Shown one piece after another: positions 50,411-59,829 of a stretch of DNA of 64,000 bases. The notes under the pieces were generated by a model, which did no database searches, was not told the origin of the DNA, and saw only the letters and a list, made by a program, of their open reading frames with translations. How positions within the stretch are numbered: position 1 is the first letter of the stretch; every line of letters begins with the position of its first letter. This DNA is from SAR92 clade bacterium H455. GTDB lineage: Bacteria > Pseudomonadota > Gammaproteobacteria > Pseudomonadales > Porticoccaceae. The stretch spans positions 2,480,001 to 2,544,000 of the forward strand of contig CP103416.1 in the NCBI GenBank assembly GCA_024802545.1, given 5' to 3'. A program made the position numbers and the translations under genes.

Positions 50411-50450
50411 TTATGCGTTCCTCACGTAAATAAATACAAGTTTCACCATC

Positions 50451-50478
50451 ACGATAAAAAGACGTTAGGTCATGTAAA
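50451..50478 (-). promoter_or_regulatory. Predicted promoter of the histone-like gene
   Basis: Minus strand TTTACA (50478-50473) and TATCGT (50456-50451) with a 16-base spacer, about 40 bases before the ATG. A perfect 11-bp inverted repeat lies just upstream of it. Confidence 0.45.
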
Positions 50479-50510
50479 GCGGGAGTTTAAGCAGTTGTGG
50501 AATATTTTTC

Positions 50511-50552
50511 CAATTAAAACCGCAATTTTCGATAGAAATAGGGTTTTAATTG
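50511..50552. repeat. 11-bp inverted repeat upstream of the histone-like gene
   Basis: CAATTAAAACC (50511-50521) and GGTTTTAATTG (50542-50552) are perfect complements separated by 20 bases. The repeat lies upstream of the predicted -35 of the histone-like gene and past the adk hairpin. AT-rich symmetrical arms could bind a regulator or the basic protein itself. Confidence 0.55.
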
Positions 50553-50578
50553 CAAAAAAACAGGATTTGAAGAAATAG

Positions 50579-50616
50579 TTTTAACAAGCAGTGTTTTTAC
50601 ACACTGCTTGTTAAAA
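50579..50616. terminator. Hairpin terminator candidate after adk
   Basis: A perfect 16-bp stem, TTTTAACAAGCAGTGT (50579-50594) with ACACTGCTTGTTAAAA (50601-50616), loop of six bases. It starts 3 bases after the adk stop codon. Arms end in A/T runs of only four, so it is an atypical but very stable terminator or 3'-end protecting structure. Confidence 0.7.
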
Positions 50617-50618
50617 CA

Positions 50619-51269
50619 TTAAGCTAATGCGGAAACTAGTCTAGCTTGGACATCATCGAGACTACCAAGGCCATCTACAGTTGTGAATTTCGGCGCGTCA
50701 GTTTGCGTGACTGACAGACCTTTGTAAAACTCAACCAATGGTTTAGTTTGACTGTGGTAAATACTGAGTCGATTGCGAATAGTTTCTTCTTTATCATCTG
50801 GACGCTGAATCAATGGATCTTGAGTCTCATCATCAAGGCCAGCATTTTTCGGTGGATTGTGCTCAATATGATAAACACGGCCCGAATCTTCATGCACACG
50901 ACGGCCGCTAAGGCGAGACACAATCTGTTCATCATCGACGGCAATTTCAACCACATATTCAATCGGCACATTGGCATCTACCAGAGCTTGAGCCTGGGGA
51001 ATCGTGCGCGGGAAGCCATCAAACAGGAAACCACCAGCGCAGTCTGGCTGTTCTATGCGCTCTTTGACCAGCGCGATAATAATCTCGTCAGAGACCAAAC
51101 CGCCAGAAGTCATAATGTCTTTTACTTTAAGACCCAGTTCAGTGCCTGCTTTCACTGCACTGCGCAACATATCGCCAGTGGATATTTGCGGTACCGAATA
51201 TTTCTCAGTAATAAACTGTGCTTGAGTACCTTTACCTGCGCCTGGAGGGCCTAACAAAATAACTCTCAT
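50619..51269 (-). CDS. adk: Adenylate kinase
   Basis: 216 residues, the long-lid type. P-loop [10 protein letters not shown] (7-16), AMP-binding T-G-D-M-L-R, and the D-G-F-P-R-T motif are intact. The lid (about 120-160) has R-R-V-H but no zinc cysteines, so it is the hydrogen-bonded Gram-negative form. Balances AMP, ADP and ATP. Apparently monocistronic, with a 190-base gap upstream. Confidence 0.98.
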   Translation of the reverse strand: MRVILLGPPGAGKGTQAQFITEKYSVPQISTGDMLRSAVKAGTELGLKVKDIMTSGGLVSDEIIIALVKERIEQPDCAGGFLFDGFPRTIPQAQALVDANVPIEYVVEIAVDDEQIVSRLSGRRVHEDSGRVYHIEHNPPKNAGLDDETQDPLIQRPDDKEETIRNRLSIYHSQTKPLVEFYKGLSVTQTDAPKFTTVDGLGSLDDVQARLVSALA

Positions 51270-51427
51270 TACTATGATTCCTTAAATTAAAACTACATGG
51301 GACCTTAATACAGTTGACTGGAATGTTGGGCTATTTCAATGCCACAATAAACCTCGGCTGCAGCTGCTGTCCCGAAAAGGCCGCTCACAATACACGGATT
51401 AAATTAACCAGACAAGCAGCAGTTAAG

Positions 51428-51467
51428 GCTGAGTAAGCTAGCAGCCTAGTGCCAGTACTTACTCAGC
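51428..51467. repeat. Inverted repeat spanning the mazG stop codon
   Basis: GCTGAGTAAG (51428-51437) and CTTACTCAGC (51458-51467) are perfect 10-bp complements with a 20-base loop; the mazG stop codon lies inside the right arm. No T-run follows on the minus strand. It may stabilise the mazG mRNA 3' end or affect termination of translation. Confidence 0.45.
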
Positions 51468-52283
51468 TAGCTTGACCTCAACCCACAGTTCTTCCATTTT
51501 GTCGGTGCTCAACTGCGAAAAATCACTCCCAGCCTGCTGCGCCAATTCTTCCATAGCTTGGAAACGTCGCTGAAATTTGCCATTGGCCCGACACAGTGCG
51601 CGCTCTGGATCTACGTCCAAGTGGCGAGCCAAGTTCACGCAGCTAAACAATAGATCACCCAGTTCATCTTCAATGGCTGCCGTATCATTTATCGCAATCT
51701 CGGCTTCAAGCTCCTCGAGCTCATCGCGAACCACCTCCACCACCTGGTTCAGATGCTGCCAGTCAAAGCCTTTGCTGGCGGCTCTTTTTTGCAATTTCTG
51801 GGCACGGCTTAAAGCCGGGATCGCCAGGGGAATATCATCTAGAGTTTTGCCCTCGCCTTTTGCTGCTCGCTCCTCGGCTTTAATCTCTTCCCAGACTTTT
51901 TTGATTCGAGCTTGTTCCTCAGCATTATCCACCCTGCTGCCGGGCTCTATTTGGCTCTCAAGAGTACCCAGAGGGAAAACATGGGGATGACGGCGCACAA
52001 GTTTTTCTACCAGCCCTTGAACAACGCTGTCGAAATCAAAAATCTTCTGCTCTGCACCCAGCTCTGCGTAAAAAATAACCTGAAATAATAGGTCGCCTAA
52101 TTCCTCACCCAAATGGTGGAGATCATTCCGCTCAATAGCATCTATAACCTCATAAACCTCTTCCAACGTATGCTTGGCGATAGTGGAAAACGACTGTTTT
52201 AGATCCCAGGGACAACCGCTCTCAGGATTTCGCAATCGCTGCATTAAATAACGCAGATCATCAACCGTGTATTGTCTAGTCAT
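51459..52283 (-). CDS. mazG: Nucleoside triphosphate pyrophosphohydrolase MazG
   Basis: 274 residues from the ATG at 52283, preferred over a GTG 13 codons upstream because AAGG lies about 8 bases before it and the product then begins like E. coli MazG. Two MazG domains are present, each with an E-E-x-x-E-x-x-D type metal motif (N-terminal L-E-E-V-Y-E-V-I-D-A-I and central E-L-E-E-L-E-A-E plus E-D-E-L-G-D-L-L-F). Hydrolyses (d)NTPs to monophosphates and can modulate ppGpp. Lies downstream of relA in the same direction, the widely conserved relA-mazG pair. Confidence 0.93.
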   Translation of the reverse strand: MTRQYTVDDLRYLMQRLRNPESGCPWDLKQSFSTIAKHTLEEVYEVIDAIERNDLHHLGEELGDLLFQVIFYAELGAEQKIFDFDSVVQGLVEKLVRRHPHVFPLGTLESQIEPGSRVDNAEEQARIKKVWEEIKAEERAAKGEGKTLDDIPLAIPALSRAQKLQKRAASKGFDWQHLNQVVEVVRDELEELEAEIAINDTAAIEDELGDLLFSCVNLARHLDVDPERALCRANGKFQRRFQAMEELAQQAGSDFSQLSTDKMEELWVEVKLAE

Positions 52284-52405
52284 TGAAATTACCTTGTTGT
52301 GGAGAGCACTTACGGAGAGCACCTGCGAAAAGTCCCTGTGACTGGGCTTGTAATTTAAGCTTGTAGTTTAAGGCCTGATAAATAAATCATTCGGCTGCCA
52401 TCAGT

Positions 52406-54700
52406 CTAATCGCTCACACGCCTAGCGGCTACCACATTGGGAATTTGATTTAATTGTGACAATACAGCGCTCAGCTGATCGAGACTGGGTACATCCAGGG
52501 CCAGTAAAATATGCGAGCTGTTCATGGTTTTTTTACGTCGAGTTTTCTCATTACTTGTCATTGAGGCTATATGTAAGCCGAGGCGATCGACGGCTTTGGT
52601 AATATCCAATAACAGCCCACTGCGGTCATAGGTATCCAGAGCGATTTTCACTCTGTAACTTTTCTGTGGCTGGCTGCCCCAGTCAACTTTGATAATGCGT
52701 TGGTGATCGGCCCCCTGAAGACGTAAAAAATTGCCACAATCTTGACGATGAATGGAAATACCACGCCCCTGAGTAATATAACCGCCGATACTATCACCAG
52801 GCAGCGGGCGACAGCAGCGCGCCATCTGAGTGAGCAGATTGCCGACACCATGGATATACACATCAGAGGATTCAAAGCGCTGGGCTGTGGAGAGTTCTGC
52901 TGTCGAGTCGAAAGACTCCAGAGAACTAACCGAGTCGAGAGCGCCGAGACTTTTACTTGTGCCCTGACGGCCCTGCAGCGAATTAAGCACCTGTTCAATA
53001 CCCACATCGCCGGCGCCTATAGCCGCATATAAACCTGCAGTACCCTGCTTATTGAATCGCTGGGCGGCTTTCTGCAGATCAATTCCGCTGATATTTAACT
53101 GGGCGAGCTCGCGCTCTAAAAGCTTCTTCCCCTCAATCTGATTCTGCTCTTGGTTTTGCTTGCGAAACCAATACTGCACTTTGCTGCGAGCACGACTCGT
53201 TTTGAGATAACCCATGGAAGCGGATAACCAGTCTCGGGAAGGTTCTCCCTGACGAGTGGTAATGATACTCACTTGATCTGCGGTGCGCAGCGCTCGACTC
53301 AGGGGCACAATGCGACCATTCACTTTGGCACCGCGACAGCGATGGCCGAGATCCGTATGCACGTAGTAGGCAAAATCCAGTGGCGTTGCCCCAATCGGCA
53401 GATCAACCACATGGCCCTCAGGGGTGAAGACATAAACCCGACCTTCACTCACTGATTGCTGTGAATCTTGAGAGTATGCCGATGACTCTTTACTCTCAAT
53501 TTCCTTTGACCAATCGAGAACATGGCGCAGCCATTCAATTTTTTCTTCATAGCTTTTATCTGCAGATTTTATACTACCGCCCTTGTAACGCCAGTGGGCA
53601 CAGACACCCAATTCGGCAGCATTGTGCATCTCAAAAGTACGAATCTGAATTTCTAAAACTTTGTTTTCAGGCCCAATAACCGCAGTATGCAATGAGCTGT
53701 AACCATTTTCTTTTGGCGCAGCTATATAGTCATCATATTCCCTGGGCAGGTTTTCCCAGCGACTGTGCATCCAACCTAAAACTGCATAACAGTCTGCCAC
53801 TGTGGGCACCAAAACACGCAGGGCGCGAATATCGTAGACCTGAGTAAAACTCAAATTTTTGCGCTGCATTTTCGACCAGATCGAATAGATGTGCTTTGGC
53901 CGTCCGCTCACCTCACCCTGTATATTAAGGTTGCTTAGCTGCTCCTCAACCTGACCAATAGTCTCGGCAATATAGGCTTGGCGGTCGCGGCGCTTTTCCG
54001 CCAGCAGGGTTGCCACAGTGGCGTAATCCAAAGGCTGCAGATAACGGAAGGCCAGATCTTCAAGTTCCCACTTAAGATTGCCTAGACCCAGACGATGAGC
54101 CAAGGGCGCGTAGACATCCACCACTTCACGAGCAACGCGAATCTGTTTGTCTGAACTGGCGGTTTTAACCGCGCGAATAGCACAGGTGCGCTCGGCAATT
54201 TTAATTAATGGCACACGAATATCGTCGATGATCGAAACCAGCATCTCGCGAATTTTATTTGCCTGCTGGCCGGCAATATGACCAAAAACCGATCCGCCCT
54301 GGGCATTACTGATAGTGCTAATCACCGCCATGCGCAGCACTTTATCAATCAGGCCAGCAACTTCTGAACCGAACTCACGGCGCACTTTATCCAGAGAGAT
54401 GCGACCTTCGCGAATGGCACGATAGAGTATTGCCGCCTGAAGAGCAGCTGTATCAAGGGATAATTCGGCAAGAATCTCGGCCATTTCGAGGCCAGTTTGC
54501 AGACAGGCTGTGACTGAATCCCACAGACGTTCAGGATCAAGTTCTTCGCTTAGAGCCTGGCGAGTAAATGTGCAGGTATGTAGTAGTATTTGGGCATCGC
54601 TTTGGGCCATTGCATGGCGTTGAATAAGCTCGTCAACCCAGCGTTGAATATCAACCTGATTGGCGTCATCCCGAGGATGATGTTGACGAACGTTGACCAT
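52406..54700 (-). CDS. relA: GTP pyrophosphokinase RelA
   Basis: 764 residues. The N-terminal pseudo-hydrolase domain has lost the HDxxED motif (A-I-L-Y-R-A-I-R-E-G), as expected of monofunctional RelA. The synthetase domain contains Y-D-I-R-A-L-R-V-L-V and the Y-I-A-x-P-K-x-N-G-Y-x-S-L-H-T segment. TGS (V-Y-V-F-T-P-E-G, then D-F-A-Y-x-V-H), a zinc-finger/CC region with R-C-C-R-P-L-P-G-D, and a C-terminal ACT domain follow. Makes (p)ppGpp when uncharged tRNA enters the ribosome. In many relatives rlmD lies between cysM and relA; it is absent here. Confidence 0.97.
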   Translation of the reverse strand: MVNVRQHHPRDDANQVDIQRWVDELIQRHAMAQSDAQILLHTCTFTRQALSEELDPERLWDSVTACLQTGLEMAEILAELSLDTAALQAAILYRAIREGRISLDKVRREFGSEVAGLIDKVLRMAVISTISNAQGGSVFGHIAGQQANKIREMLVSIIDDIRVPLIKIAERTCAIRAVKTASSDKQIRVAREVVDVYAPLAHRLGLGNLKWELEDLAFRYLQPLDYATVATLLAEKRRDRQAYIAETIGQVEEQLSNLNIQGEVSGRPKHIYSIWSKMQRKNLSFTQVYDIRALRVLVPTVADCYAVLGWMHSRWENLPREYDDYIAAPKENGYSSLHTAVIGPENKVLEIQIRTFEMHNAAELGVCAHWRYKGGSIKSADKSYEEKIEWLRHVLDWSKEIESKESSAYSQDSQQSVSEGRVYVFTPEGHVVDLPIGATPLDFAYYVHTDLGHRCRGAKVNGRIVPLSRALRTADQVSIITTRQGEPSRDWLSASMGYLKTSRARSKVQYWFRKQNQEQNQIEGKKLLERELAQLNISGIDLQKAAQRFNKQGTAGLYAAIGAGDVGIEQVLNSLQGRQGTSKSLGALDSVSSLESFDSTAELSTAQRFESSDVYIHGVGNLLTQMARCCRPLPGDSIGGYITQGRGISIHRQDCGNFLRLQGADHQRIIKVDWGSQPQKSYRVKIALDTYDRSGLLLDITKAVDRLGLHIASMTSNEKTRRKKTMNSSHILLALDVPSLDQLSAVLSQLNQIPNVVAARRVSD

Positions 54701-54799
54701 GTTCTTGATCTCGAGTTGCGGCGCTGCGGCCTACCCTTGTTCCCCTATTACTCACGCGCCTGCCTGAGTTAGTTGTGAGAGTTCTTTATCCTCGCGCCG

Positions 54800-55687
54800 C
54801 TATCCGTAAATCCCGGAAGAGAGGTAGCGATCACCCCGATCACAGATAATAGCAACGATAACAGCATTTTCCACCTGCTTACTGATTTCTAAGGCTGCAG
54901 ATACGGAGCCACCAGCAGATACACCACAGAAGATACCCTCTTCCGTAGCCAAACGACGCATGGTCTGCTCCGCGGCTTGCTGGGAAATATCTAGGGTTTG
55001 ATCCACCTTGGCGGCGTCAAAAATACTCGGCATATAGGCTGCAGGCCAACGTCGGATGCCGGGGATAGAGGCGCCCTCTTGCGGCTGCAGACCAATAATT
55101 TGAATGTCTGGGTTCTGCTGCTTTAAATAAGCCGAGGTGCCCATAATGGTTCCGGTGGTGCCCATTGAACTGACAAAGTGAGTGACAGAACCCTTGGTAT
55201 CACGCCAGATTTCTGGCCCGGTACCCTCATAGTGAGCTAGGGGGTTATCTGGATTATTAAATTGGTCCAACACCTTACCCAATCCCTGCTCCTGCATCTG
55301 GCGGGCCAGATCACGAGCACCCTCCATACCCTCTAGCTTGGTCACTTCAATCAATTCAGCACCGTAGGCAGTCATCGCCCACTTGCGTTCATCCGTGGCA
55401 TTGTCAGGCATAATCAGGGTCATGCGGTAGCCCATCATCGCCGCAACCATGGCCAGAGCAATTCCAGTATTGCCGCTGGTGGCTTCGATCAACCGATCTC
55501 CAGGCTTAATATCGCCACGAGCCTCGGCCTTTTTTATCATACTCAAAGCCGGACGATCTTTGACTGAGCCCGCAGGGTTATCCCCTTCCAGTTTCGCAAG
55601 AATGGTATTCGAGGTATTGCCAGGCATACGCTGTAGCTGAACTAATCTGGTGTTACCTATGCCTTGCTCAATGGTTGGGTACTGCAT
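54800..55687 (-). CDS. cysM: Cysteine synthase B
   Basis: 295 residues. PLP enzyme of fold type II: Schiff-base lysine in G-S-V-K-D-R-P-A-L, substrate loop T-S-G-N-T-G-I-A-L, phosphate-binding G-T-T-G-T-I-M-G. The S-V-K-D-R-P-A segment and length favour CysM, which can use thiosulfate as well as sulfide, over CysK. Upstream of relA by 99 bases in the same direction. Confidence 0.95.
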   Translation of the reverse strand: MQYPTIEQGIGNTRLVQLQRMPGNTSNTILAKLEGDNPAGSVKDRPALSMIKKAEARGDIKPGDRLIEATSGNTGIALAMVAAMMGYRMTLIMPDNATDERKWAMTAYGAELIEVTKLEGMEGARDLARQMQEQGLGKVLDQFNNPDNPLAHYEGTGPEIWRDTKGSVTHFVSSMGTTGTIMGTSAYLKQQNPDIQIIGLQPQEGASIPGIRRWPAAYMPSIFDAAKVDQTLDISQQAAEQTMRRLATEEGIFCGVSAGGSVSAALEISKQVENAVIVAIICDRGDRYLSSGIYG

Positions 55688-55859
55688 GGGCGCTACTCTT
55701 TATAGGGTTAAGGAATTGAGGGTTAAAGCGATCAACAATTCAGCTGGCTATTGTGCCTTAACAGTGACTCTGTCGCCTCTGCAGGACTGTTATAGGTCAT
55801 AATTGTTTGGCATATGCCGCAGACTCTTTTTTTCGACCACCAAACCCTTAGGCTGTTAT

Positions 55860-56237
55860 TTATTCGGAAAGCATGGCGTAGGCAATAGCGTAATCACGCT
55901 CGTCGGCTAGACTGAGTAAGACCCGCTGGCCACCGCGACTGTGCAGCACTTCCACGGCACCACCAGACAGCTGCACATGGGGAGCCCCCCTATCATCATT
56001 GCTGATCTGCATATCCTGGAAGCTGACGCCGTGACCTATGCCGGTACCCAGTGCCTTTGCTATGGCTTCTTTGGCGGCAAAGCGCGTTGCAACAAAGGCA
56101 ACAGGATTGCCCCGGGCTGCATATTGCTCAAGTTCACTGGGGCAGAGAATGCGCTCCAAAAAGCGTCCGGCCTGGCGCTCTAGCACCTTAGCAATACGGG
56201 CAATCTCGACTATATCTGTGCCTATGGCGATGATCAT
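55860..56237 (-). CDS. acpS: Holo-[acyl-carrier-protein] synthase
   Basis: 125 residues. Transfers 4'-phosphopantetheine from CoA to apo-ACP. Magnesium-binding G-T-D-I-V-E-I at the N-terminus and F-A-A-K-E-A-I-A-K-A-L-G at about 54-65 are intact. Starts 36 bases after recO. In E. coli and Pseudomonas pdxJ lies between recO and acpS; here it does not. The 172-base gap to cysM shows no gene. Confidence 0.97.
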   Translation of the reverse strand: MIIAIGTDIVEIARIAKVLERQAGRFLERILCPSELEQYAARGNPVAFVATRFAAKEAIAKALGTGIGHGVSFQDMQISNDDRGAPHVQLSGGAVEVLHSRGGQRVLLSLADERDYAIAYAMLSE

Positions 56238-56273
56238 TGACGCTTCTCTCGATTTATTTCAGTGAGCATTATT

Positions 56274-57002
56274 CTACACAGAACTCTGTGACTGCAAATG
56301 CTGGCGATAGAGTTCACGGCTGTGTAACTGCCTACCACCGAGATAAAAATTAATCACACTGCGCAACAGCTGCTTGGCGGTTCTCTGAGCCGAGCCCTGA
56401 GCAAATTCACCTGCGGCTATATTCATAAGGTCGGCACCAGAGTAACTGCCGGGCGCAGCCTCCCGCTGATTAACTGACATAACCAAACCCTGCTCAGGAA
56501 TGTACTGATAGTACTTGTCCGGAATCAGCGCGGCACCTGTCTGGCCCTCGCCGTCTAACACCAGGCCATAACCCAGCTCTTCAAGCAATGTCATTTCCAA
56601 CTGGCGCAAACGCACCTCATCGGGCTGAGCTGCACAGAGCACAGCCATAAACCGTTGGTACTGCTGATAGAGATATTGGTGGATATCCTGCTCTTGGAGC
56701 AGGCGATAGAACAACTCATTAATATAAAGCCCGGTAAACAGGCACTCTTGCTTAAGAAATACCGGTGTCTGAATGCCATCAGCTTTAGTCAGAGTTTTTA
56801 ATTCACCGCGACCCTGCCAACTAAAATGATGTTCGGTGTAGGGAAAGATAGAGCGATTGATACCCTGTTTATTGGGCTTGCGAAAGCCCTTGGCCACACA
56901 GCGTACACGGCCGTGATTGGCGGTGTACAGATCCACCAGCAGGCTGGTGTCACGATAGGGCGTCGAGTGTAATAAAAACCCCGGCTCTGCCTCAATGCGC
57001 AC
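56274..57002 (-). CDS. recO: DNA repair protein RecO
   Basis: 242 residues. N-terminal OB-fold (about 1-80) with the conserved E-x-x-x-L-L-T-x-x-x-G-x-x-x-x-V-A-K-G pattern, followed by a helical bundle. The C-terminal zinc-finger cysteines found in many RecO proteins are not evident, as in other gammaproteobacteria. Loads RecA on SSB-coated gaps together with RecR. Starts 5 bases after the era stop, so part of the lepB-rnc-era-recO transcript. Confidence 0.93.
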   Translation of the reverse strand: MRIEAEPGFLLHSTPYRDTSLLVDLYTANHGRVRCVAKGFRKPNKQGINRSIFPYTEHHFSWQGRGELKTLTKADGIQTPVFLKQECLFTGLYINELFYRLLQEQDIHQYLYQQYQRFMAVLCAAQPDEVRLRQLEMTLLEELGYGLVLDGEGQTGAALIPDKYYQYIPEQGLVMSVNQREAAPGSYSGADLMNIAAGEFAQGSAQRTAKQLLRSVINFYLGGRQLHSRELYRQHLQSQSSV

Positions 57003-57007
57003 AGTGC

Positions 57008-57907
57008 TTACCTGTCGGTGTAGCCGAGGCTGCGCAGTGCGCGTTCGTCATCAGACCAGCCGCTGCGAACTTTGACCCAGGTTTTAAGCATGACTTTACA
57101 GTCGAGCAGGCTTTCCATATCAGCCCGCGCCTGCTGACCGATACTTTTAATACGCTCGCCTTTATTGCCAATAATAATTTTCTTCTGCCCTTCCCGCTCA
57201 ACTAGAATCAAAGCACCTATATGGGTGACATTGCGCTCGACGCGAAACTCTTCAATTTCAACAGTAACCTGATAGGGCACCTCAGCACCCAGCTGACGCA
57301 TAATTTTTTCGCGAACCATTTCAGCAGCCAAAAAGCGCTCGCTGCGATCGGTAATCTGATCATCGGGAAACATATGCATGGCTTCAGGGATAAATTCGCT
57401 AATTTTGGCTTCGAGCTGGTCAAAGTTGGTTTTGCGCAGTGCCGACAGTGGAATTAAATCCGCGGCCTTCACTTTCTCGGAGAGAAACTGCAGATGCGGC
57501 AGCAGCGCTTCTTTATCCTCAATAAGATCCACCTTGTTGATCGCAATAATCACTGGCACATCATAGTTGGCAATATATTTGGCTACATACTCATCGGCCT
57601 CGCTCCACTCGAAGCGATCAACCACAAAGATCACCACATCTACATCGGCTATCACACTGGCCGCGGAGCGGTTCATAACTCGGTTAATCGCGCGCTCCTG
57701 GTTGGTGTGAATACCCGGTGTGTCAACAAAGATCACCTGGGTTTGCTCAACCGTTTTGATACCCAGCAGAGTATGTCTGGTAGTCTGAGGTTTGCGTGAG
57801 GTAATACACAGCTTCTGCCCCAAAATATGATTGAGCAGCGTCGATTTGCCCACATTGGGACGACCGACTATGGCCACATAGCCACAGCGTGTTGGTGCAT
57901 CAGTCAC
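57008..57907 (-). CDS. era: GTPase Era
   Basis: 299 residues from a GTG that shares one base with the rnc stop. The G domain has G1 [10 protein letters not shown]3 D-T-P-G-I-H, G4 N-K-V-D, and the C-terminal KH domain has [10 protein letters not shown]. Era binds the 3' end of 16S rRNA and checks 30S maturation. rnc-era coupling is conserved across bacteria. Confidence 0.98.
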   Translation of the reverse strand: MTDAPTRCGYVAIVGRPNVGKSTLLNHILGQKLCITSRKPQTTRHTLLGIKTVEQTQVIFVDTPGIHTNQERAINRVMNRSAASVIADVDVVIFVVDRFEWSEADEYVAKYIANYDVPVIIAINKVDLIEDKEALLPHLQFLSEKVKAADLIPLSALRKTNFDQLEAKISEFIPEAMHMFPDDQITDRSERFLAAEMVREKIMRQLGAEVPYQVTVEIEEFRVERNVTHIGALILVEREGQKKIIIGNKGERIKSIGQQARADMESLLDCKVMLKTWVKVRSGWSDDERALRSLGYTDR

Positions 57908-58584
57908 TAAATATTCTCCAATTTTTTTACTAATTTTTCGGCAACCAGTTGCTCTGCTTTGCGGCGGCTACTGGCCGTTGCCTCAGCAGTTTCTTCCACT
58001 GCGTCGATGGTGCAACTCATGGTGAAGAGACGACTATGATCCTCTCCTTCGATTTTTACAACCAGATACTCAGGTAAGGGCTTGCCGCGGGCCTGCAACC
58101 ACTCCTGGAGGGTGGTTTTGGCATCCTTGACTGGGGAATCGAGAGTCAGAGTATCGAGAGATTCACTAAACCAGTTTTGTATACAAGCTTCGACTGCCGT
58201 CAGACCCCGATCGAGAAACACCGCACCGATCAGTGCTTCAACAGTGTCGCCGAGAATCGAATCGCGGCGATAGCCGCCACTTTTCATCTCTCCTGGGCCG
58301 AGTAATAATTCAGGGCCTAGGTTGAGATTGCGCGCAATTGCAGCCAGGGACTCAGCGCGCACGATCTGCGAGCGAATACGACTGAGGTCGCCCTCTCGGG
58401 CTTCAGGGAAACGCTGAAAAAGAAAACTGGAAATGGCCATGCCTAGAACAGCATCACCGAGAAATTCGAGTCGTTCGTTGTTATTGCTGCCGCAGCTCCG
58501 GTGAGAGAGCGCCAGAGTCAATAGCTGTGGATCGCTGAACTGATATTGCAGGCGGTCCTGAAGTTGCTTGGCATTGCTCGCCAC
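57907..58584 (-). CDS. rnc: Ribonuclease III
   Basis: 225 residues. Endonuclease domain with signature [12 protein letters not shown] (about 36-47), which holds catalytic Glu and Asp, and a C-terminal double-stranded RNA binding domain (about 153-222). Processes rRNA precursors and structured mRNAs. Followed by era through a one-base overlap. Confidence 0.98.
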   Translation of the reverse strand: MASNAKQLQDRLQYQFSDPQLLTLALSHRSCGSNNNERLEFLGDAVLGMAISSFLFQRFPEAREGDLSRIRSQIVRAESLAAIARNLNLGPELLLGPGEMKSGGYRRDSILGDTVEALIGAVFLDRGLTAVEACIQNWFSESLDTLTLDSPVKDAKTTLQEWLQARGKPLPEYLVVKIEGEDHSRLFTMSCTIDAVEETAEATASSRRKAEQLVAEKLVKKLENI

Positions 58585-58598
58585 GAAGTATCCTCAAT

Positions 58599-58973
58599 TT
58601 AATTATGCCACTGGGCACTGTCATATTGGTTGCTAAAGCTAAGCACTACATCGACGTTGCCAAACATTGCCAAACGCTTTTCATAGTCTAAGCTGATGCG
58701 TATTGCTGCATCGTCACGGGCAATGACGATCTTTGCTATGTCGACATCGCGAATATTGTTAACGGTGAAAAAACTGGCAATCGTATGGCGTATTTGCGTA
58801 TCTGACTTGCCATTAATATTCGATTCACCCACCTGATTAAACGCGGATTGAATCATCCTGTTATCCAGGTAATGGGGTGCCAACTTAAACACAACTGTGA
58901 CAAAAAACCCGACTATAGCGAGCACAAAAAGTGTCGACACTGTGGTCATGCCCGACTGTTTATTTCGTCCCAT
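58599..58973 (-). CDS. DUF4845 membrane protein
   Basis: 124 residues. A cytoplasmic N-terminus with Gly/Met-Thr (Q-S-G-M-T) resembling a pilin-like or type II signal anchor, a transmembrane helix at about 13-32, then a soluble periplasmic domain of about 90 residues. DUF4845 genes typically sit between lepB and rnc in gammaproteobacteria, as here, but no function is assigned. The pseudopilin-like N-terminus lacks a full G-F-x3-E motif, so prepilin peptidase processing is unlikely. Confidence 0.85.
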   Translation of the reverse strand: MGRNKQSGMTTVSTLFVLAIVGFFVTVVFKLAPHYLDNRMIQSAFNQVGESNINGKSDTQIRHTIASFFTVNNIRDVDIAKIVIARDDAAIRISLDYEKRLAMFGNVDVVLSFSNQYDSAQWHN

Positions 58974-59057
58974 CTGTTTAACTCCCTTTTCGCTATTCTG
59001 ATTACATCCTGCAACCGCGATATTTAGCTCTTTAGCTGTTAACTTTTATACGCAGGC

Positions 59058-59789
59058 TTAATCTATGCTTCCGGCTCGTTCAAAACTTGGCAGACTCAAG
59101 AACTTATCCCAAAACATCCAGCGGGCAAAGGCTTTACCTACAATACGCTCTTCAGGAACCGGGCCCCAAACGCGACTGTCACTTGAGTTATCACGGTTGT
59201 CGCCCATCATAAAGTAATGCCCCTGCGGCACTACGGCGGTAAAGTTTTGACTCAGTCGTGTTGGCAAAGTACGCCTCTGCATGGCGTGCTCCAGACCGTA
59301 GAGATCTTCGGTCATGACCACTGAACGGGGCGCAGGAACCTCTCCTTGCAGGACTTTCTGACTCATCTTGTCGCCATTAATATATAGCACACCGTCTAAT
59401 ACGTGAATCTCATCGCCGGGTAGTCCGATCACACGCTTAATAAAATAGCGCTCTTCATGGGGCGGAAAGAAAACCATCACATCGCCACGCTCAGGTGAAT
59501 TGAGCTCGATAATTTTAGTTCGCAGTACCGGCAGTCTTATACCGTAGGTCCATTTATTCACCAGAATAAAGTCGCCAACCTTAAGGGTCGGAACCATTGA
59601 TGAAGAGGGAATTTGAAACGGCTCGACAACAAAAGAGCGCAGTACTAAGACCAAACCCAAAACCGGTGCCAGCGAGGCAACAAATTCAACGGCACCTTCG
59701 GTCTGGCGCACAACAAATTTGTTAAGCAGCCAAAACAGCGCTGAAACCAGAAAAATGACGGTTAAGATTAGTTCGAAATTTAGATCCAT
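59058..59789 (-). CDS. lepB: Signal peptidase I
   Basis: 243 residues from the ATG at 59789, which has AAGGAG about 11 bases upstream; a start ten codons further up adds only polar residues. Two N-terminal transmembrane helices, then the catalytic Ser in P-S-S-S-M-V-P-T-L and general-base Lys in R-Y-F-I-K-R-V-I-G. The G-D-N-R-D-N-S-S-D-S-R box is present. Cleaves signal peptides on the periplasmic face. Downstream of lepA by 40 bases. Confidence 0.96.
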   Translation of the reverse strand: MDLNFELILTVIFLVSALFWLLNKFVVRQTEGAVEFVASLAPVLGLVLVLRSFVVEPFQIPSSSMVPTLKVGDFILVNKWTYGIRLPVLRTKIIELNSPERGDVMVFFPPHEERYFIKRVIGLPGDEIHVLDGVLYINGDKMSQKVLQGEVPAPRSVVMTEDLYGLEHAMQRRTLPTRLSQNFTAVVPQGHYFMMGDNRDNSSDSRVWGPVPEERIVGKAFARWMFWDKFLSLPSFERAGSID

Positions 59790-59829
59790 AGCGATGTTAC
59801 TCCTTTTACATTGATCCACATTGGGCTGA

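Noticed and set aside
52648-53007. 119-codon frame inside relA
   Set aside because: Alternate frame on the same strand within relA; the TGS, zinc and ACT regions of RelA continue through it without a break.
52406-54700. Loss of the HD motif in RelA as a novelty
   Set aside because: Loss of hydrolase residues is the normal state of monofunctional RelA in gammaproteobacteria.
54591-54799. Possible small gene between relA and cysM
   Set aside because: The 99-base gap has no start with coding support; the plus-strand frame that crosses it runs over the relA start.
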